A stretch of 64,000 nt of DNA from Mycolicibacterium porcinum (GTDB lineage Bacteria > Actinomycetota > Actinomycetes > Mycobacteriales > Mycobacteriaceae). The notes beneath the pieces are model-generated. The model was not told the DNA's origin. It ran no database searches and saw nothing but the letters and a program-made list of their open reading frames with translations. The stretch's first letter is position 1. Each line of letters begins with the position of its first letter. The stretch spans positions 124,001-188,000 of the forward strand of contig MVIG01000006.1 in assembly GCA_002086835.1 (NCBI GenBank), written 5' to 3'. The translations under genes were made by a program, and so were the position numbers. This document shows positions 8,153 through 18,853 of the stretch, piece by piece.

Positions 8153-9037
8153 GTGGCGAGGCTCCCCAACAGTCAGGCATGGCGGTGGACCGCAGTCGGC
8201 GTCAGCGCCGCCGTCGTGGTCCTGGTGGTGGGGGTGCTCACCGGGCACATCCGCCGGGACGACCCGGATGACGTGGACTGTTCCAAGGAGCGGTGCATCG
8301 CGCTGACCTTCGACGACGGGCCCGGCCCGTACACCGACCGGCTGCTGCAGATCCTCAAGGACAACGACGCCAAGGCCACGTTCTTCGAGATCGGCAACAA
8401 GGTCGCCGCCAATCCCGACGGAGCCAAGCGGGTGGTCGAGGCCGGGATGGAACTGGGCAGCCACACCTGGGAACACCCCAACATGACGACCATCCCGCCC
8501 GAGGCGATCCCAGCCCAGTTCAGCAAGGCCAGTGACGCCATCGAGGCCGCGACGGGCCAGCGGCCGAAGCTGGTGCGCACCGCCGGCGGGCTGATCAACG
8601 ACCAGGTGCTGGCCGAGGCCGGCAAGCAGGGACTGGCCGACATCAACTGGGACGTCATCCCGTTCGACTGGGCCAACGACGCTAACATCGCCGCGACCCG
8701 CTACATGCTGATGACGCAGATCAAGCCCAACAGCGTGGTCCTGTTCCACGACACCTACTCGTCGACCGTGGACCTGGTGTACCAGTTCATCCCGGTGCTC
8801 AAGGCCAACGGCTACCACCTGGTGACCGTCAGCCACATGCTGGGTGAGCGCGAGCCCGGCACCAGCTACGGCAGCCGCGAGAACGGTCCGCCCGTGCCGC
8901 CGGCCGAGGCGCTCAAGGACATCCCGCCCGAGGAGATCCCGTCGCTGCCCGCGACGCCGTCACCCGCGCCGATGCCGAATTTCCCGATCACCGACATCCC
9001 CGGCGCGAATTCGGGGGGCCCCAACAACGGGGCGTGA
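8153..9037 (+). CDS. Membrane-anchored polysaccharide deacetylase (Rv1096-like)
   Basis: Carbohydrate esterase family 4 enzyme that removes acetyl groups from cell-wall sugars; M. tuberculosis Rv1096 is a reported peptidoglycan deacetylase. It is 294 residues from a GTG start. One N-terminal membrane segment (about residues 11-29) anchors it outside the membrane. The NodB domain shows motif 1 TFDDGP, motif 2 SHTWEHPNMT (the His pair for metal), a motif 3 region RTAGG, and motif 5 LFHDTYSST. The C-terminal 60 residues are a Pro-rich low-complexity tail. The order phoH2 then deacetylase is as in M. tuberculosis. Confidence 0.9.
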   Translation: MARLPNSQAWRWTAVGVSAAVVVLVVGVLTGHIRRDDPDDVDCSKERCIALTFDDGPGPYTDRLLQILKDNDAKATFFEIGNKVAANPDGAKRVVEAGMELGSHTWEHPNMTTIPPEAIPAQFSKASDAIEAATGQRPKLVRTAGGLINDQVLAEAGKQGLADINWDVIPFDWANDANIAATRYMLMTQIKPNSVVLFHDTYSSTVDLVYQFIPVLKANGYHLVTVSHMLGEREPGTSYGSRENGPPVPPAEALKDIPPEEIPSLPATPSPAPMPNFPITDIPGANSGGPNNGA

Positions 9038-9055
9038 GACGTACATCGCGCCGGT

Positions 9056-9075
9056 TTGAGGACCAAAGACCCTAA
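9056..9075 (+). promoter_or_regulatory. DosR-like box upstream of the nitroreductase
   Basis: TTGAGGACCAAAGACCCTAA matches 16 of 20 positions of the DosR consensus TTSGGGACTWWAGTCCCSAA. It lies 33 bases before the nitroreductase ATG, next to the devR gene, so regulation by DevR is likely. Confidence 0.65.
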
Positions 9076-9107
9076 CCGGCGGGCCCGGGCGCGACGAGGC
9101 TTGAAGC

Positions 9108-10088
9108 ATGCCCGACACGATGTTCGATACAGCGACCCTCACCCGTGCGGTGCAGCTGGCATCGCGTGCGCCCTCCCTTCACAACACCCAACCGTGGCGG
9201 TTGGTGGCCGAGGGCGACTGTCTGCACCTGTACCTCGACCCCAACCGGGTGGTGACCGCGACGGACCGATCCGCGCGTGAAGCCGTCATCAGCTGCGGTG
9301 TGCTGCTCGATCACCTACGGGTCGCCATGGCCGCGGCCGGGTGGGCCACCACCGTCGACCGCTTCCCCAACCCCAATGACCTGGATCATCTGGCGACGCT
9401 GCAGTTCTCGCTGATGGACTTCGTCACCGATGCCCACCGCCGGCGGGCCGACGCGATCCTGGCGCGGCGCACCGATCGCCTGCCGATGACCGCGTATGCG
9501 GACTGGGACGCCTTCGAGGCCCTGCTGCGGGCGCGGCTGGCCGAGGGGCCGGTGCACCTGGACGTGCTGGCCGACGACATGCGCTCGACCGTGGCCGAGG
9601 CTGCTGAGCTGACCGAGTCGTTACGCCTCTACGATTCCGGTTACCACGCCGAACTGGCCTGGTGGACAACACCGTTCGCGACCGAAGACGGTATCCCACA
9701 GAGCTCGCTGGTGTCGGCCGCCGAAAGCGAGCGCGTCGCGGTGGCGCGCACCTTCCCGGTCACCGTGCACACCGACCGGCGTCCCACCGTCGGTGACGAC
9801 TCGGCCACCCTGGTCGTGCTGTCCACCGACGGGTACAGCCGGGCCGATGCACTCGACGCGGGGGAGGCCCTGTCGGCGCTGCTGCTGGAATGCACCCTCT
9901 CGGGCCTGAGCACCTGCCCAGTGAGCCATGTGACCGAACTGCACGCCAGCCGCGACATCATCGGCACCCTGATCGGCCGTGACGCCTGCCCACAGCTGCT
10001 GATCCGGATCGGTATCGCACCGACGATCACCGATGCGCCGCCGCCCACCCCTCGTCGCGCCGTCGACACCTTCCTGACCGTCGAATAG
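9108..10088 (+). CDS. Acg-family nitroreductase-like dormancy protein
   Basis: A 326-residue protein of the Acg/Rv3131 type: two fused nitroreductase-fold halves, probably flavin-binding, strongly induced in the M. tuberculosis DosR regulon. The hallmark N-terminus ASRAPSLHNTQPWRL is present, as is the second-half pattern LSGLSTCPVSHVTEL. The lid region typical of active nitroreductases seems absent in this family, so true reductase activity is uncertain. The gene is followed after three bases by the USP-like gene and then devR. A DosR-like box precedes it. In M. tuberculosis the equivalent gene (Rv3131) also adjoins devRS. Confidence 0.85.
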   Translation: MPDTMFDTATLTRAVQLASRAPSLHNTQPWRLVAEGDCLHLYLDPNRVVTATDRSAREAVISCGVLLDHLRVAMAAAGWATTVDRFPNPNDLDHLATLQFSLMDFVTDAHRRRADAILARRTDRLPMTAYADWDAFEALLRARLAEGPVHLDVLADDMRSTVAEAAELTESLRLYDSGYHAELAWWTTPFATEDGIPQSSLVSAAESERVAVARTFPVTVHTDRRPTVGDDSATLVVLSTDGYSRADALDAGEALSALLLECTLSGLSTCPVSHVTELHASRDIIGTLIGRDACPQLLIRIGIAPTITDAPPPTPRRAVDTFLTVE

Positions 10089-10091
10089 GAG

Positions 10092-10544
10092 ATGACCATG
10101 ACCGACACCCTGATCGATCCCGCCTCCGTGACCACCGCCGCTGGTGCGGCCGTCGTTGTCGAAGCCGACGGCCGCACCGCCAGCAACGACGCGTTGCACA
10201 CCGCGATCGAGGAGGCCCTGCGGCGCGGGGCACCGCTGCGGGTGCTGACCACCTGGGGTGCCCGGCACCGCGAGATGTACGACGCGAGCGCCGTCGCCGA
10301 ACGCGACCGGTTGTCCGAGGCGCAGCTGCAGCGGCGCCTGGCCCGTGCCATGAAACGTTCCCCCGAGCTCGATGTGCAGAGCATCGACGGCTACGACAGC
10401 GTGGCGGAATACCTGGAGACACACCCGGAGTCGGCCCAGGTGCTGGTGCTCGGTGCCGATCACCCGGGTTCGGCCGAGTTGCAGACGGCGTTGGCGGGCT
10501 CGGGTTGCGCGGTGCTCACTTGCGATCGGCGCCACCGGTTGTGA
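10092..10544 (+). CDS. USP-like single-domain protein, degenerate nucleotide site
   Basis: A 150-residue protein in the place that the universal stress protein gene (Rv3134c) takes next to devR in M. tuberculosis, where the protein has two USP domains in 268 residues. Here a single alpha/beta domain is left: [20 protein letters not shown] at the N-terminus and [18 protein letters not shown] near the end. The usual USP ATP loop (G-x2-G-x9-GS) is not clearly present, so it may not bind ATP. It sits 3 bases after the nitroreductase and 10 bases before devR, most likely in one operon. Confidence 0.65.
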   Translation: MTMTDTLIDPASVTTAAGAAVVVEADGRTASNDALHTAIEEALRRGAPLRVLTTWGARHREMYDASAVAERDRLSEAQLQRRLARAMKRSPELDVQSIDGYDSVAEYLETHPESAQVLVLGADHPGSAELQTALAGSGCAVLTCDRRHRL

Positions 10545-10554
10545 GACTCAGGGA

Positions 10555-11202
10555 ATGATCAGAGTTTTTCTGGTCGACGACCATGAGGTGGTTCGGCGCG
10601 GGCTGATCGACCTGCTCAGCGCCGACCCGGAGTTGGACGTCATCGGCGAGGCCGACTCGGTGGCCCAGGCGCTCGCCCGGGTGCCTGTCCTGGCTCCCGA
10701 TGTCGCGGTGCTCGACGTGCGGTTGCCCGACGGCAACGGCATCGAGCTGTGCCGGGAGTTGTTGTCGCGCATGCCCGATCTGCGCTGCTTGATGCTGACG
10801 TCGTTCACCTCCGACGAAGCCATGCTGGACGCCATTCTGGCCGGCGCCAGCGGCTACGTCGTCAAGGACATCAAGGGGATGGAACTGGCCCGGGCGATCA
10901 AGGACGTCGGGGCCGGAAAGTCGTTGCTGGACAACCGCGCCGCCACGGCGCTGATGGCCAAACTCCGCGGCGACGCCGAGCGTTCCGACCCGTTGGCCGG
11001 GCTGACCCAGCAGGAGCGGGTACTGCTCGACCTGCTGGGGGAGGGGCTGACCAACCGGCAGATCGCGGCCCGGATGTTCCTCGCCGAGAAGACCGTCAAG
11101 AACTACGTGTCGCGGCTGCTGGCCAAGCTGGGCATGGAACGCCGCACGCAGGCCGCGGTCTTCGCTTCCACCCTGGACCGTCGCAATCAATCGCAATCAT
11201 GA
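10555..11202 (+). CDS. devR: Dormancy response regulator DevR/DosR
   Basis: NarL-type response regulator that switches on dormancy genes in hypoxia, NO and CO. It is 215 residues (M. tuberculosis DevR 217) and keeps every key site at identical numbering: phosphoacceptor D54 ([12 protein letters not shown]), T82 and K104 ([11 protein letters not shown]). The C-terminal LuxR helix-turn-helix contains [20 protein letters not shown], including the linker and recognition helix residues of DosR. The ATG at 10555 is chosen because everything upstream in frame is antisense-like noise from the USP gene. The cognate kinase devS lies 550 bases downstream, after a PNPOx-like gene. Confidence 0.95.
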   Translation: MIRVFLVDDHEVVRRGLIDLLSADPELDVIGEADSVAQALARVPVLAPDVAVLDVRLPDGNGIELCRELLSRMPDLRCLMLTSFTSDEAMLDAILAGASGYVVKDIKGMELARAIKDVGAGKSLLDNRAATALMAKLRGDAERSDPLAGLTQQERVLLDLLGEGLTNRQIAARMFLAEKTVKNYVSRLLAKLGMERRTQAAVFASTLDRRNQSQS

Positions 11203-11211
11203 GTGATGCCA

Positions 11212-11247
11212 GAGTCTTTGGTCCCTGACTGATGGGGCTTTCGCCCA
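11212..11247 (+). promoter_or_regulatory. Tandem DosR-like boxes before the PNPOx-like gene
   Basis: GAGTCTTTGGTCCC (11212-11225) and GGGGCTTTCGCCCA (11234-11247) each fit 12 of 14 positions of the core GGGACTTTNGNCCC. Their centres are 22 bases apart, two helical turns, as expected for paired DosR sites. They may drive the PNPOx-like gene and devS. Confidence 0.55.
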
Positions 11248-11283
11248 TGGTGCACAGATCGGCGTGGCACTAGCGTCATCACT

Positions 11284-11718
11284 ATGGGAGCCGAATTATC
11301 AACGCGCAGTGAGCCGGTCGAGATTCTCTCGGAGCCGGAAAGCTGGGAGCTGCTGGGCGGCGTTTCGTTGGGCCGCCTGGTCACCGCGGTGGATGACGAG
11401 GCGCACATCTTCCCGGTGAACTTCGTGGTGCAGAACCGCACCATCCTGTTCCGGACGGCGGCGGGGACGAAGCTGATCAGCGCGGCCATCAACAACCAGG
11501 TGTTGTTCGAAGCCGACGACCACGAGGCGGCCGAGGGCTGGAGCGTGATCGTGCGCGGCATCGCCCGCACCCTGCGTACCGACGAGGAACTCGAAGACGC
11601 GCAGCGCGCGCAGCTGCTGCCGTGGACGGCGACGTCGAAGACGCACTATGTCCGGGTGTCACCGGTCCGGGTCACCGGCCGTCGGTTCCGGTTCGGACCC
11701 GAACCGGACGCGAAGTGA
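11284..11718 (+). CDS. Pyridoxamine 5'-phosphate oxidase-like FMN/F420 protein
   Basis: A 144-residue split-barrel flavin-binding protein. The pattern SWELLGGVSLGRLVTAVDDE, followed by PVNFVVQNRTILFRTAAGTK and ADDHEAAEGWSVIVRG, is typical of the PNPOx-like family common in mycobacteria. The substrate and cofactor (FMN or F420) cannot be told. It is placed between devR and devS with two DosR-like boxes ahead of it, so it is probably a member of the dormancy regulon. It is 36 bases from the devS start, which suggests cotranscription with the kinase. Confidence 0.75.
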   Translation: MGAELSTRSEPVEILSEPESWELLGGVSLGRLVTAVDDEAHIFPVNFVVQNRTILFRTAAGTKLISAAINNQVLFEADDHEAAEGWSVIVRGIARTLRTDEELEDAQRAQLLPWTATSKTHYVRVSPVRVTGRRFRFGPEPDAK

Positions 11719-13479
<1,761 letters not shown>

Positions 13480-13490
13480 CGTGCAAATGA

Positions 13491-13526
13491 AAGCGCCCCG
13501 AGAACCTTGGTGGTCTCGGGGCGCTT
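13491..13526. terminator. Bidirectional terminator between devS and fumC
   Basis: AAGCGCCCCGAGA (13491-13503) and TCTCGGGGCGCTT (13514-13526) form a perfect 13-bp stem with a 10-base loop between two convergent genes. On the minus strand it is followed by TTTCATTT, a fair U tract for ending fumC transcripts. Confidence 0.85.
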
Positions 13527-13545
13527 CCGCAATCGAACGTGAGGG

Positions 13546-14961
13546 CTACTCGCCGGGCTTGACTTTCGCCATGGCCAGCACGTCGAGGCGCTTGTCCAGC
13601 TCGGCCTCCGACAGCTTGTCGCCGATCAGGCCGCGGTCGATGACCGTCTGGCGGATGGTCTTCTTCTCCTTGAGGGCCTGCTTGGCGACCTTGGCGGCCT
13701 CCTCGTAGCCGATCGCCGAGTTCAGCGGCGTCACGATCGACGGCGACGACTCGGCCAGGGTGCGCAGGTGCTCCTCGTTGGCGACCAGGCCGTCGATGCA
13801 CTTCTCGGCGAACAGCCGAGACACATTGCTCAGCAGGGTGAACGACTCGAGCAGGTTGCGCGCCATCATCGGGATGTACACGTTGAGCTCGAACGCGCCG
13901 GACAGGCCGCCGACGGTGACGGCGGCGTCGTTGCCGATGACCTGTGCGGCCACCTGGGTAACCGCCTCGGGCAGAACCGGATTGACCTTGCCCGGCATGA
14001 TCGAGCTGCCCGGCTGCAGGTCCGGCAGCTGGATCTCGCCGAGGCCGGTCAGCGGGCCGGAGCCCATCCAGCGCACATCGTTGGCGATCTTGGTCAGCGA
14101 GGCGGCGATGGTCTTCAGTGCACCCGACGCCTCGACCAGCCCGTCGCGGGCCGCCTGGGCCTCGAACGAGTCTGAGGCGGTACGCAGTTCGGCCAGGCCG
14201 GTCTGGTTGACCAGCACCTCGACCACCTTGGCGCCGAAGCCATCGGGGGCGTTCAGCCCCGTGCCGACGGCGGTGCCGCCGATGGCGAGCTCACCGAGGC
14301 GGGGCAGCGTGGCCTTGACCCGCTCGATGCCTGCCTCGATCTGGCGCGCATAGCCGCCGAACTCCTGGCCCAGCGTCACCGGCACCGCGTCCATCAGGTG
14401 GGTGCGGCCGGACTTCACCACGGTCTTCCACTGCTTTGCCTTGGCGGCCAGCGATGCGTGCAGCACCTCGAGTGCCGGAATCAGGTGGCGCACAGCGGCT
14501 TCGGTGGCCGCGATGTGGGTGGCCGTCGGGAAGGTGTCGTTGGAGCTCTGCGACATGTTCACGTCGTCGTTCGGGTGAACGGTCACGCCGTTGCGGGCGG
14601 CGATCGAGGCGATGACCTCGTTGGCATTCATGTTGGAGCTGGTGCCCGAGCCGGTCTGGAACACGTCGATCGGGAACTGGTCGTCGTGCAGGCCGTCGGC
14701 GATCTCGCCGGCGGCGGCGATGATGGCGTCGGCCTTGTCGGCGGCCAGCAGGCCCAGGTCCTTGTTGACCTGCGCGCAGGCCGCCTTCAGCAGACCGAGC
14801 GCGCGGATCTGGGTGCGCTCCAGCCCGCGGAAGGAGATCGGGAAGTTCTCCACGGCGCGCTGGGTCTGTGCCCGCCACAGGGCGTTGACCGGCACCCGGA
14901 CCTCGCCCATGGTGTCGTGCTCGATGCGGTATTCGGTCTCGACAGCGTTGTCGGTGCTCAT
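13546..14961 (-). CDS. fumC: Fumarate hydratase class II
   Basis: Converts fumarate and malate in the TCA cycle. It is a 471-residue iron-free class II fumarase, homotetrameric in the family; orthologue of M. tuberculosis Fum (Rv1098c, 474 residues). Visible signatures are [24 protein letters not shown] with the catalytic His-region loop, [11 protein letters not shown], and the superfamily SS-loop [11 protein letters not shown]. The ATG at 14961 follows AAAGG. It lies 27 bases downstream of glpX in the same direction, forming a two-gene operon that ends in the hairpin at 13491-13526. Confidence 0.97.
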   Translation of the reverse strand: MSTDNAVETEYRIEHDTMGEVRVPVNALWRAQTQRAVENFPISFRGLERTQIRALGLLKAACAQVNKDLGLLAADKADAIIAAAGEIADGLHDDQFPIDVFQTGSGTSSNMNANEVIASIAARNGVTVHPNDDVNMSQSSNDTFPTATHIAATEAAVRHLIPALEVLHASLAAKAKQWKTVVKSGRTHLMDAVPVTLGQEFGGYARQIEAGIERVKATLPRLGELAIGGTAVGTGLNAPDGFGAKVVEVLVNQTGLAELRTASDSFEAQAARDGLVEASGALKTIAASLTKIANDVRWMGSGPLTGLGEIQLPDLQPGSSIMPGKVNPVLPEAVTQVAAQVIGNDAAVTVGGLSGAFELNVYIPMMARNLLESFTLLSNVSRLFAEKCIDGLVANEEHLRTLAESSPSIVTPLNSAIGYEEAAKVAKQALKEKKTIRQTVIDRGLIGDKLSEAELDKRLDVLAMAKVKPGE

Positions 14962-14988
14962 GCGTGCCTTTCTCGGAGAACTAACCAG

Positions 14989-16017
14989 TTACGGGAGCGG
15001 GTAGGCGGCGGTCTTGTCGCCGGTGAAGTCGATCGCGGAGTACTCGTTGAGCTTGGCCAGGCGGTGGTAGGCCTCGATCATCCGGACGGTGCCGGACTTG
15101 GACCGCATCACGATGGACTGGGTGGTGCAGCCGCCGGGGTAGTACTGCACGCCCTTGAGGAGGTCACCGTCGGTGACACCCGTCGCGCAGAAGAAGACGT
15201 TCTCTCCCGACACCAGGTCCTCGGTGGACAGCACCTGGTCCAGGTCGTAGCCGGCGTCGATGGCCTTCTGGCGCTCGGCATCGTCGGTCGGGGCCAGCTG
15301 GGCCTGGATCGCGCCGCCCATACACCGGATCGCCGCGGCGGCGATGATGCCCTCGGGCGTGCCGCCGATGCCGGCCAGGATGTCGGTGCCCGAGTTGGGG
15401 CGGCAGGCCGAGATCGCGCCGGCGACGTCGCCGTCGGTGATCAGCCGGATGCGGGCGCCGGCGGCACGGGCGTCCTCGATGAGCTGGGCGTGCCGCGGCC
15501 GGTCCAGGATGCACACGGTCAGGTCGCTGACGGTGGCTCCGCGCACCTTGGCCACCCGACGGATGTTCTCGCCGATCGGAGCGGTGATGTCGATGGCATC
15601 GGCGCAGTCGGGGCCGACGGCGATCTTGTTCATGTAGAACACGGCCGACGGGTCGAACATGGCGCCGCGCTCGGAGACGGCCAGAACCGAGATGGCATTG
15701 GGCATGCCCTTGCTCATCAGGGTGGTGCCGTCGATCGGATCGACGGCGAAGTCGCACTCCGGCCCGTCGCCGTTGCCGACCTCTTCACCGTTGTAGAGCA
15801 TCGGTGCTTCGTCTTTTTCGCCCTCGCCGATCACCACGACGCCGCGCATCGACACCGAGTTGACCAGCTCACGCATGGCGTCGACGGCTGCCCCGTCGCC
15901 GCCTTCCTTGTCGCCGCGGCCGACCCAGCGGCCTGCGGCCATGGCGCCGGCCTCGGTCACCCGGACGAGTTCGAGGGCAAGGTTGCGATCCGGGGCTTCT
16001 CCCCGCGTGGGACTCAT
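14989..16017 (-). CDS. glpX: Fructose-1,6-bisphosphatase class II
   Basis: Dephosphorylates fructose 1,6-bisphosphate in gluconeogenesis, essential for growth on lipids in mycobacteria. It is 342 residues and orthologous to Rv1099c GlpX. The Li-sensitive phosphatase motifs are present: [10 protein letters not shown] for metal binding, DPIDGTT, then [13 protein letters not shown] for the sugar-phosphate site. It is the first gene of a glpX-fumC operon and is divergent from the DUF4245 gene. Confidence 0.96.
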   Translation of the reverse strand: MSPTRGEAPDRNLALELVRVTEAGAMAAGRWVGRGDKEGGDGAAVDAMRELVNSVSMRGVVVIGEGEKDEAPMLYNGEEVGNGDGPECDFAVDPIDGTTLMSKGMPNAISVLAVSERGAMFDPSAVFYMNKIAVGPDCADAIDITAPIGENIRRVAKVRGATVSDLTVCILDRPRHAQLIEDARAAGARIRLITDGDVAGAISACRPNSGTDILAGIGGTPEGIIAAAAIRCMGGAIQAQLAPTDDAERQKAIDAGYDLDQVLSTEDLVSGENVFFCATGVTDGDLLKGVQYYPGGCTTQSIVMRSKSGTVRMIEAYHRLAKLNEYSAIDFTGDKTAAYPLP

Positions 16018-16059
16018 GGCCCAGATTGTCCCAGAACGTGGTCAGCCTTTGGGAGCTGG

Positions 16060-16065
16060 GATACT
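16060..16065 (+). promoter_or_regulatory. -10 element of the DUF4245 gene, leaderless layout
   Basis: GATACT preceded by TGG. The predicted start point falls one base before the ATG at 16073, and no Shine-Dalgarno sequence is seen, so the message is probably leaderless. Confidence 0.4.
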
Positions 16066-16072
16066 GACGAGC

Positions 16073-16711
16073 ATGTCCTCAGAGCCGACCTCCCAGCCAA
16101 CCCCGGTCCCGAAGCCGGAGAAGTCGCGGTTGCTGCAGGACGGCCGGGATATGTTCTGGTCGATGGCTCCGCTGGTCGTGGCCTGCATCGTACTGGCCGG
16201 GATGCTGGGCATGTGCTCGTTCCAGGCGGGCGGGCCGGGGGTGGGTCCGCCGCCGGAATTCGATGCGCCGGCCGCCCTGCAGGCCGATGCCGACGTGCTG
16301 AAGATCCCCATCCGGCTGCCTCAGCTGCCCGAGGGCTGGCAGCCCAATTCGGGAAGTCGCCACGGTATCGACGGAGGATTGACCCTGCCCGACGGCCAGC
16401 ACGGCCGCGCGGTGTCCTCCCGCATCGGCTACCTGGCGCCCACCGGCAAGTACCTGAGCCTGACCCAGAGCAATGCCGACGAGGTCGCCCTGGTGGCCTC
16501 GATCAAGCCGGATTCGTATCCGGCGGGCACGCAGGACGTCGACGGGGTGACCTGGGTGGTGTACGAGAGCAGCGACCCGGAACCGGTGTGGACGACGAAG
16601 CTGAGCGGACCGGCGCAGGTCGCGATTACGGGTGCCGGTGGTACTGAGGAGTACCGTACGCTTGCGAGTGCGACGCAGAAGCAGTCGCCGCTGCCGATCA
16701 AGAGGCCGTGA
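16073..16711 (+). CDS. DUF4245 single-pass membrane protein (Rv1100-like)
   Basis: A 212-residue protein with a cytoplasmic Pro/Glu N-terminus, one membrane segment (about residues 26-46, SMAPLVVACIVLAGMLGMC) and a C-terminal extracytoplasmic DUF4245 domain (VLKIPIRLPQLPEGWQPNSG, then WVVYESSD and ITGAGGTEEYRTLA). The function is unknown; the family is nearly always found beside glpX and fum in actinobacteria, as here. The frame is open further upstream to 15860, but that part is antisense to glpX, so the ATG at 16073 is chosen. Confidence 0.85.
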   Translation: MSSEPTSQPTPVPKPEKSRLLQDGRDMFWSMAPLVVACIVLAGMLGMCSFQAGGPGVGPPPEFDAPAALQADADVLKIPIRLPQLPEGWQPNSGSRHGIDGGLTLPDGQHGRAVSSRIGYLAPTGKYLSLTQSNADEVALVASIKPDSYPAGTQDVDGVTWVVYESSDPEPVWTTKLSGPAQVAITGAGGTEEYRTLASATQKQSPLPIKRP

Positions 16712-16722
16712 CGCACTAACGG

Positions 16723-17538
16723 ATGGAGCCCGTGTTGTCGTCGCCAGTTGCAGATCTCACCGGGTGGACCGCCACCCCCTTCACCGCAGCCGATCAGACC
16801 TACGACGTGTACCGCAAGGGCGAAGGCCCCGGCGTGGTCTTGATCCCCGAGATTCCCGGCATTCACCCCGGCGTGCTGGCGCTGGGCAACCATCTGGTGG
16901 ACAACGGCTTCACAGTGGCCGCCCCGTCACTGTTCGGCACCCCCGGCGCCGCCGCGGTACGTCCGGGCGCCATCCCGGTCATGCTGAAAGCTTGCGTGAC
17001 AAAGGAATTCGCGGCATTCGCGACGAACGCCGACCGCCCCGTCGCCCATTACCTCCGGGCTTTGGCCCGCGATCTCAACGCCAACACCCCGGGTAAGGGC
17101 GTCGGCGTCATCGGGCAGTGCTTCACCGGCGGTTTCGCACTGGCCGCCGCGGTGGACGACAGTGTGCTGGCCCCGGTGCTGAGCCAGCCGTCGGTGCCGA
17201 TCGCCCTGACCGCGGCGCAGAAGCGCGATCCAGGCCTGTCGGAGGCCGAGCTGAAGATCGTCGAACAGCGCGCGGCCAACGACGGCCTGTGCGCGCTGGC
17301 CCTGCGCTTCAGCCAGGACCGGATGGCTCCGGGGGAGCGGTTCGCCACGCTCAAGGCCCGGCTCGGCGACGCGTTCGAGGTCATCGAGATCAACTCCAAG
17401 AAGGGCAACCCCGACGGCCTGTCACCGTCGGCGCATTCGGTGCTCACCGATCAGGTGCGCGAGGTGGACGGGCATCCCGCGTACGAGGCCCGCAAGCGGG
17501 TGGTGGCGTTCCTGACCGAGCGGCTGAGCGCGAACTAG
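16723..17538 (+). CDS. Dienelactone hydrolase-family protein
   Basis: A 271-residue alpha/beta hydrolase of the dienelactone hydrolase type. The nucleophile is the Cys in IGQCFTGG (GxCxGG), which distinguishes DLH from serine hydrolases; the acid and His probably lie in the C-terminal third (SPSAHSVL near residue 240). Residues 38-52 (VVLIPEIPGIHPGVL) form the oxyanion strand-turn. It starts 11 bases after the DUF4245 gene and may be cotranscribed. Its stop overlaps the stop of the convergent AI-2E gene by four bases (CTAG). The substrate is unknown. Confidence 0.8.
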   Translation: MEPVLSSPVADLTGWTATPFTAADQTYDVYRKGEGPGVVLIPEIPGIHPGVLALGNHLVDNGFTVAAPSLFGTPGAAAVRPGAIPVMLKACVTKEFAAFATNADRPVAHYLRALARDLNANTPGKGVGVIGQCFTGGFALAAAVDDSVLAPVLSQPSVPIALTAAQKRDPGLSEAELKIVEQRAANDGLCALALRFSQDRMAPGERFATLKARLGDAFEVIEINSKKGNPDGLSPSAHSVLTDQVREVDGHPAYEARKRVVAFLTERLSAN

Positions 17539-18725
17539 GTAGCGGCGCGTCCTTCCGACTCGGACTCCGGTTCTGAGTCGGCGTCGGCCTCCGGTTCGGG
17601 GGCGGTGTCCTTCTGCCGCCGTGGCCACCAATTCCTGCGAGGTGCGTCGGGCTCGTCGGTTTCGAGCTCGACGCCCTTGTAGACGGCCAGGTACACGCTC
17701 ACCGTGGTGACGATGATGATCATCAGGACCGGCCCGATCACCAGACCGAAGAACCCGAACATCGAGATGCCGGCGAACACCGCCAGCAGCATCAGCGCGG
17801 GGTCCAGCCGGGCCGCCTTGGGCACCAGCCACGGCCGCAGCACATTGTCGATGTTGGTGACCACCAACAGGTGGAACACCACCACGAACAGGCCGCCGAT
17901 GATGTTGCCGAAGAACATCATTCCGATGCCGAACGGGATCGTGACGATGCCGCCACCGAGCGGGATCACCGACAGCGCGGTCAACAGGATCGCGAAGACG
18001 AAGAACCCGTTGTGGAAGCCGGCGATGTAGATCGAGATGGCCCCGGCCACGCCCTGGCAGAACGCGATCACGAACTGGCCCTTGACCGTTCCCTTCACCA
18101 TGGCGCCCGTCTTGGCCAGGTACAGGTCGGTGATCTCCTCGCCGAGCGGGTTCAGCCGGCGGATCAGGGTGGCCAGCTCGTCCTTGTTGACCAGCATCGA
18201 GATGAACACGTACAGGAAGATGATTGACGACGTGATCGCCCCGACCATGCCGCCGACCGCGCCTTGGAGGACGCCCAGCAGCCATTCGCCGAGGTGCTGC
18301 GAGAGCTTGACCACGGTGTCGCGCAACGAATCCGCGGTCAGGTGAATGTCGAGGAACGGCACCCGGCCGAGCAGTGAGTTGACCAGCTGCAGGGCCCGGT
18401 CACCGAGCGTGCTGAGATCGGTGTCCGCGATCCAGGTGCTGACCATGTTGACGAGCTGGGTGACCTGGACGATGGCCATGAACACAATGAGGGACACCGG
18501 GATGATCACCATGAGGATGGCGACCAACAGTGTCAGGGTGGCTGACAGGCCGGTGCCGAATCTGCGCTGAAACCGTTGGTAGAGCGGGGTAAACAGGTAT
18601 GCGCCGACCGCGGCCATCACGATCAGGACGAAGAAGCTGCGCAGGAAGTAGGCCCCGAGAAACAGGGCGAGCACGGTGAAGACCGCCAGCGCCCGCTTCT
18701 GGGTGAGGGTGAACTGGTCTTTCAT
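17535..18725 (-). CDS. AI-2E family permease (Rv1101c-like)
   Basis: A polytopic membrane protein of 396 residues, a member of the AI-2E exporter/PerM superfamily. About eight hydrophobic segments come in the usual pattern: two at the N-terminus, a central soluble stretch (residues 95-160), then five to six helices including PLGGGIVTIPFGIGMMF and FGLVIGPVLMIIIVTTVSVY. The C-terminal 45 residues are acidic and low-complexity. ATG 18725 is chosen because GGAAGGGG lies 6 bases upstream; the longer frame begins 13 codons earlier without such a site. The transported substrate is unknown; orthologues sit beside glpX-fum in M. tuberculosis. Confidence 0.88.
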   Translation of the reverse strand: MKDQFTLTQKRALAVFTVLALFLGAYFLRSFFVLIVMAAVGAYLFTPLYQRFQRRFGTGLSATLTLLVAILMVIIPVSLIVFMAIVQVTQLVNMVSTWIADTDLSTLGDRALQLVNSLLGRVPFLDIHLTADSLRDTVVKLSQHLGEWLLGVLQGAVGGMVGAITSSIIFLYVFISMLVNKDELATLIRRLNPLGEEITDLYLAKTGAMVKGTVKGQFVIAFCQGVAGAISIYIAGFHNGFFVFAILLTALSVIPLGGGIVTIPFGIGMMFFGNIIGGLFVVVFHLLVVTNIDNVLRPWLVPKAARLDPALMLLAVFAGISMFGFFGLVIGPVLMIIIVTTVSVYLAVYKGVELETDEPDAPRRNWWPRRQKDTAPEPEADADSEPESESEGRAAT

Positions 18726-18790
18726 CGAGCCCCTTCCCGGCTGTTGCGCTGACCCTATCGCCACCCCGCGGGAACAGTCGGTATTGAGCG

Positions 18791-18853
18791 TCAGTCCCGA
18801 TTGACGACGGAGCCCGCGCCGGTGACGATCGCCTGCTTACCGGCGAAGGTCAC
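18791..18853 (-). pseudogene. 20-codon N-terminal stub of a short-chain dehydrogenase
   Basis: Immediately after the SDR gene, a GTG overlapping its stop by four bases (GTGA) opens the frame VTFAGKQAIVTGAGSVVNRD and then stops. This is the beta1-turn-alpha1 start of a Rossmann SDR (TGAGSG-type NAD loop), cut off right after the glycine motif. The rest of the gene is gone; the AI-2E gene lies just beyond. The start context shows that it was once the third, coupled gene of the epimerase-SDR operon. Confidence 0.65.

Noticed and set aside
14398-16072. Long plus-strand open frame over fumC and glpX
   Set aside because: Both genes are clearly coded on the minus strand; the open frame is a GC shadow.
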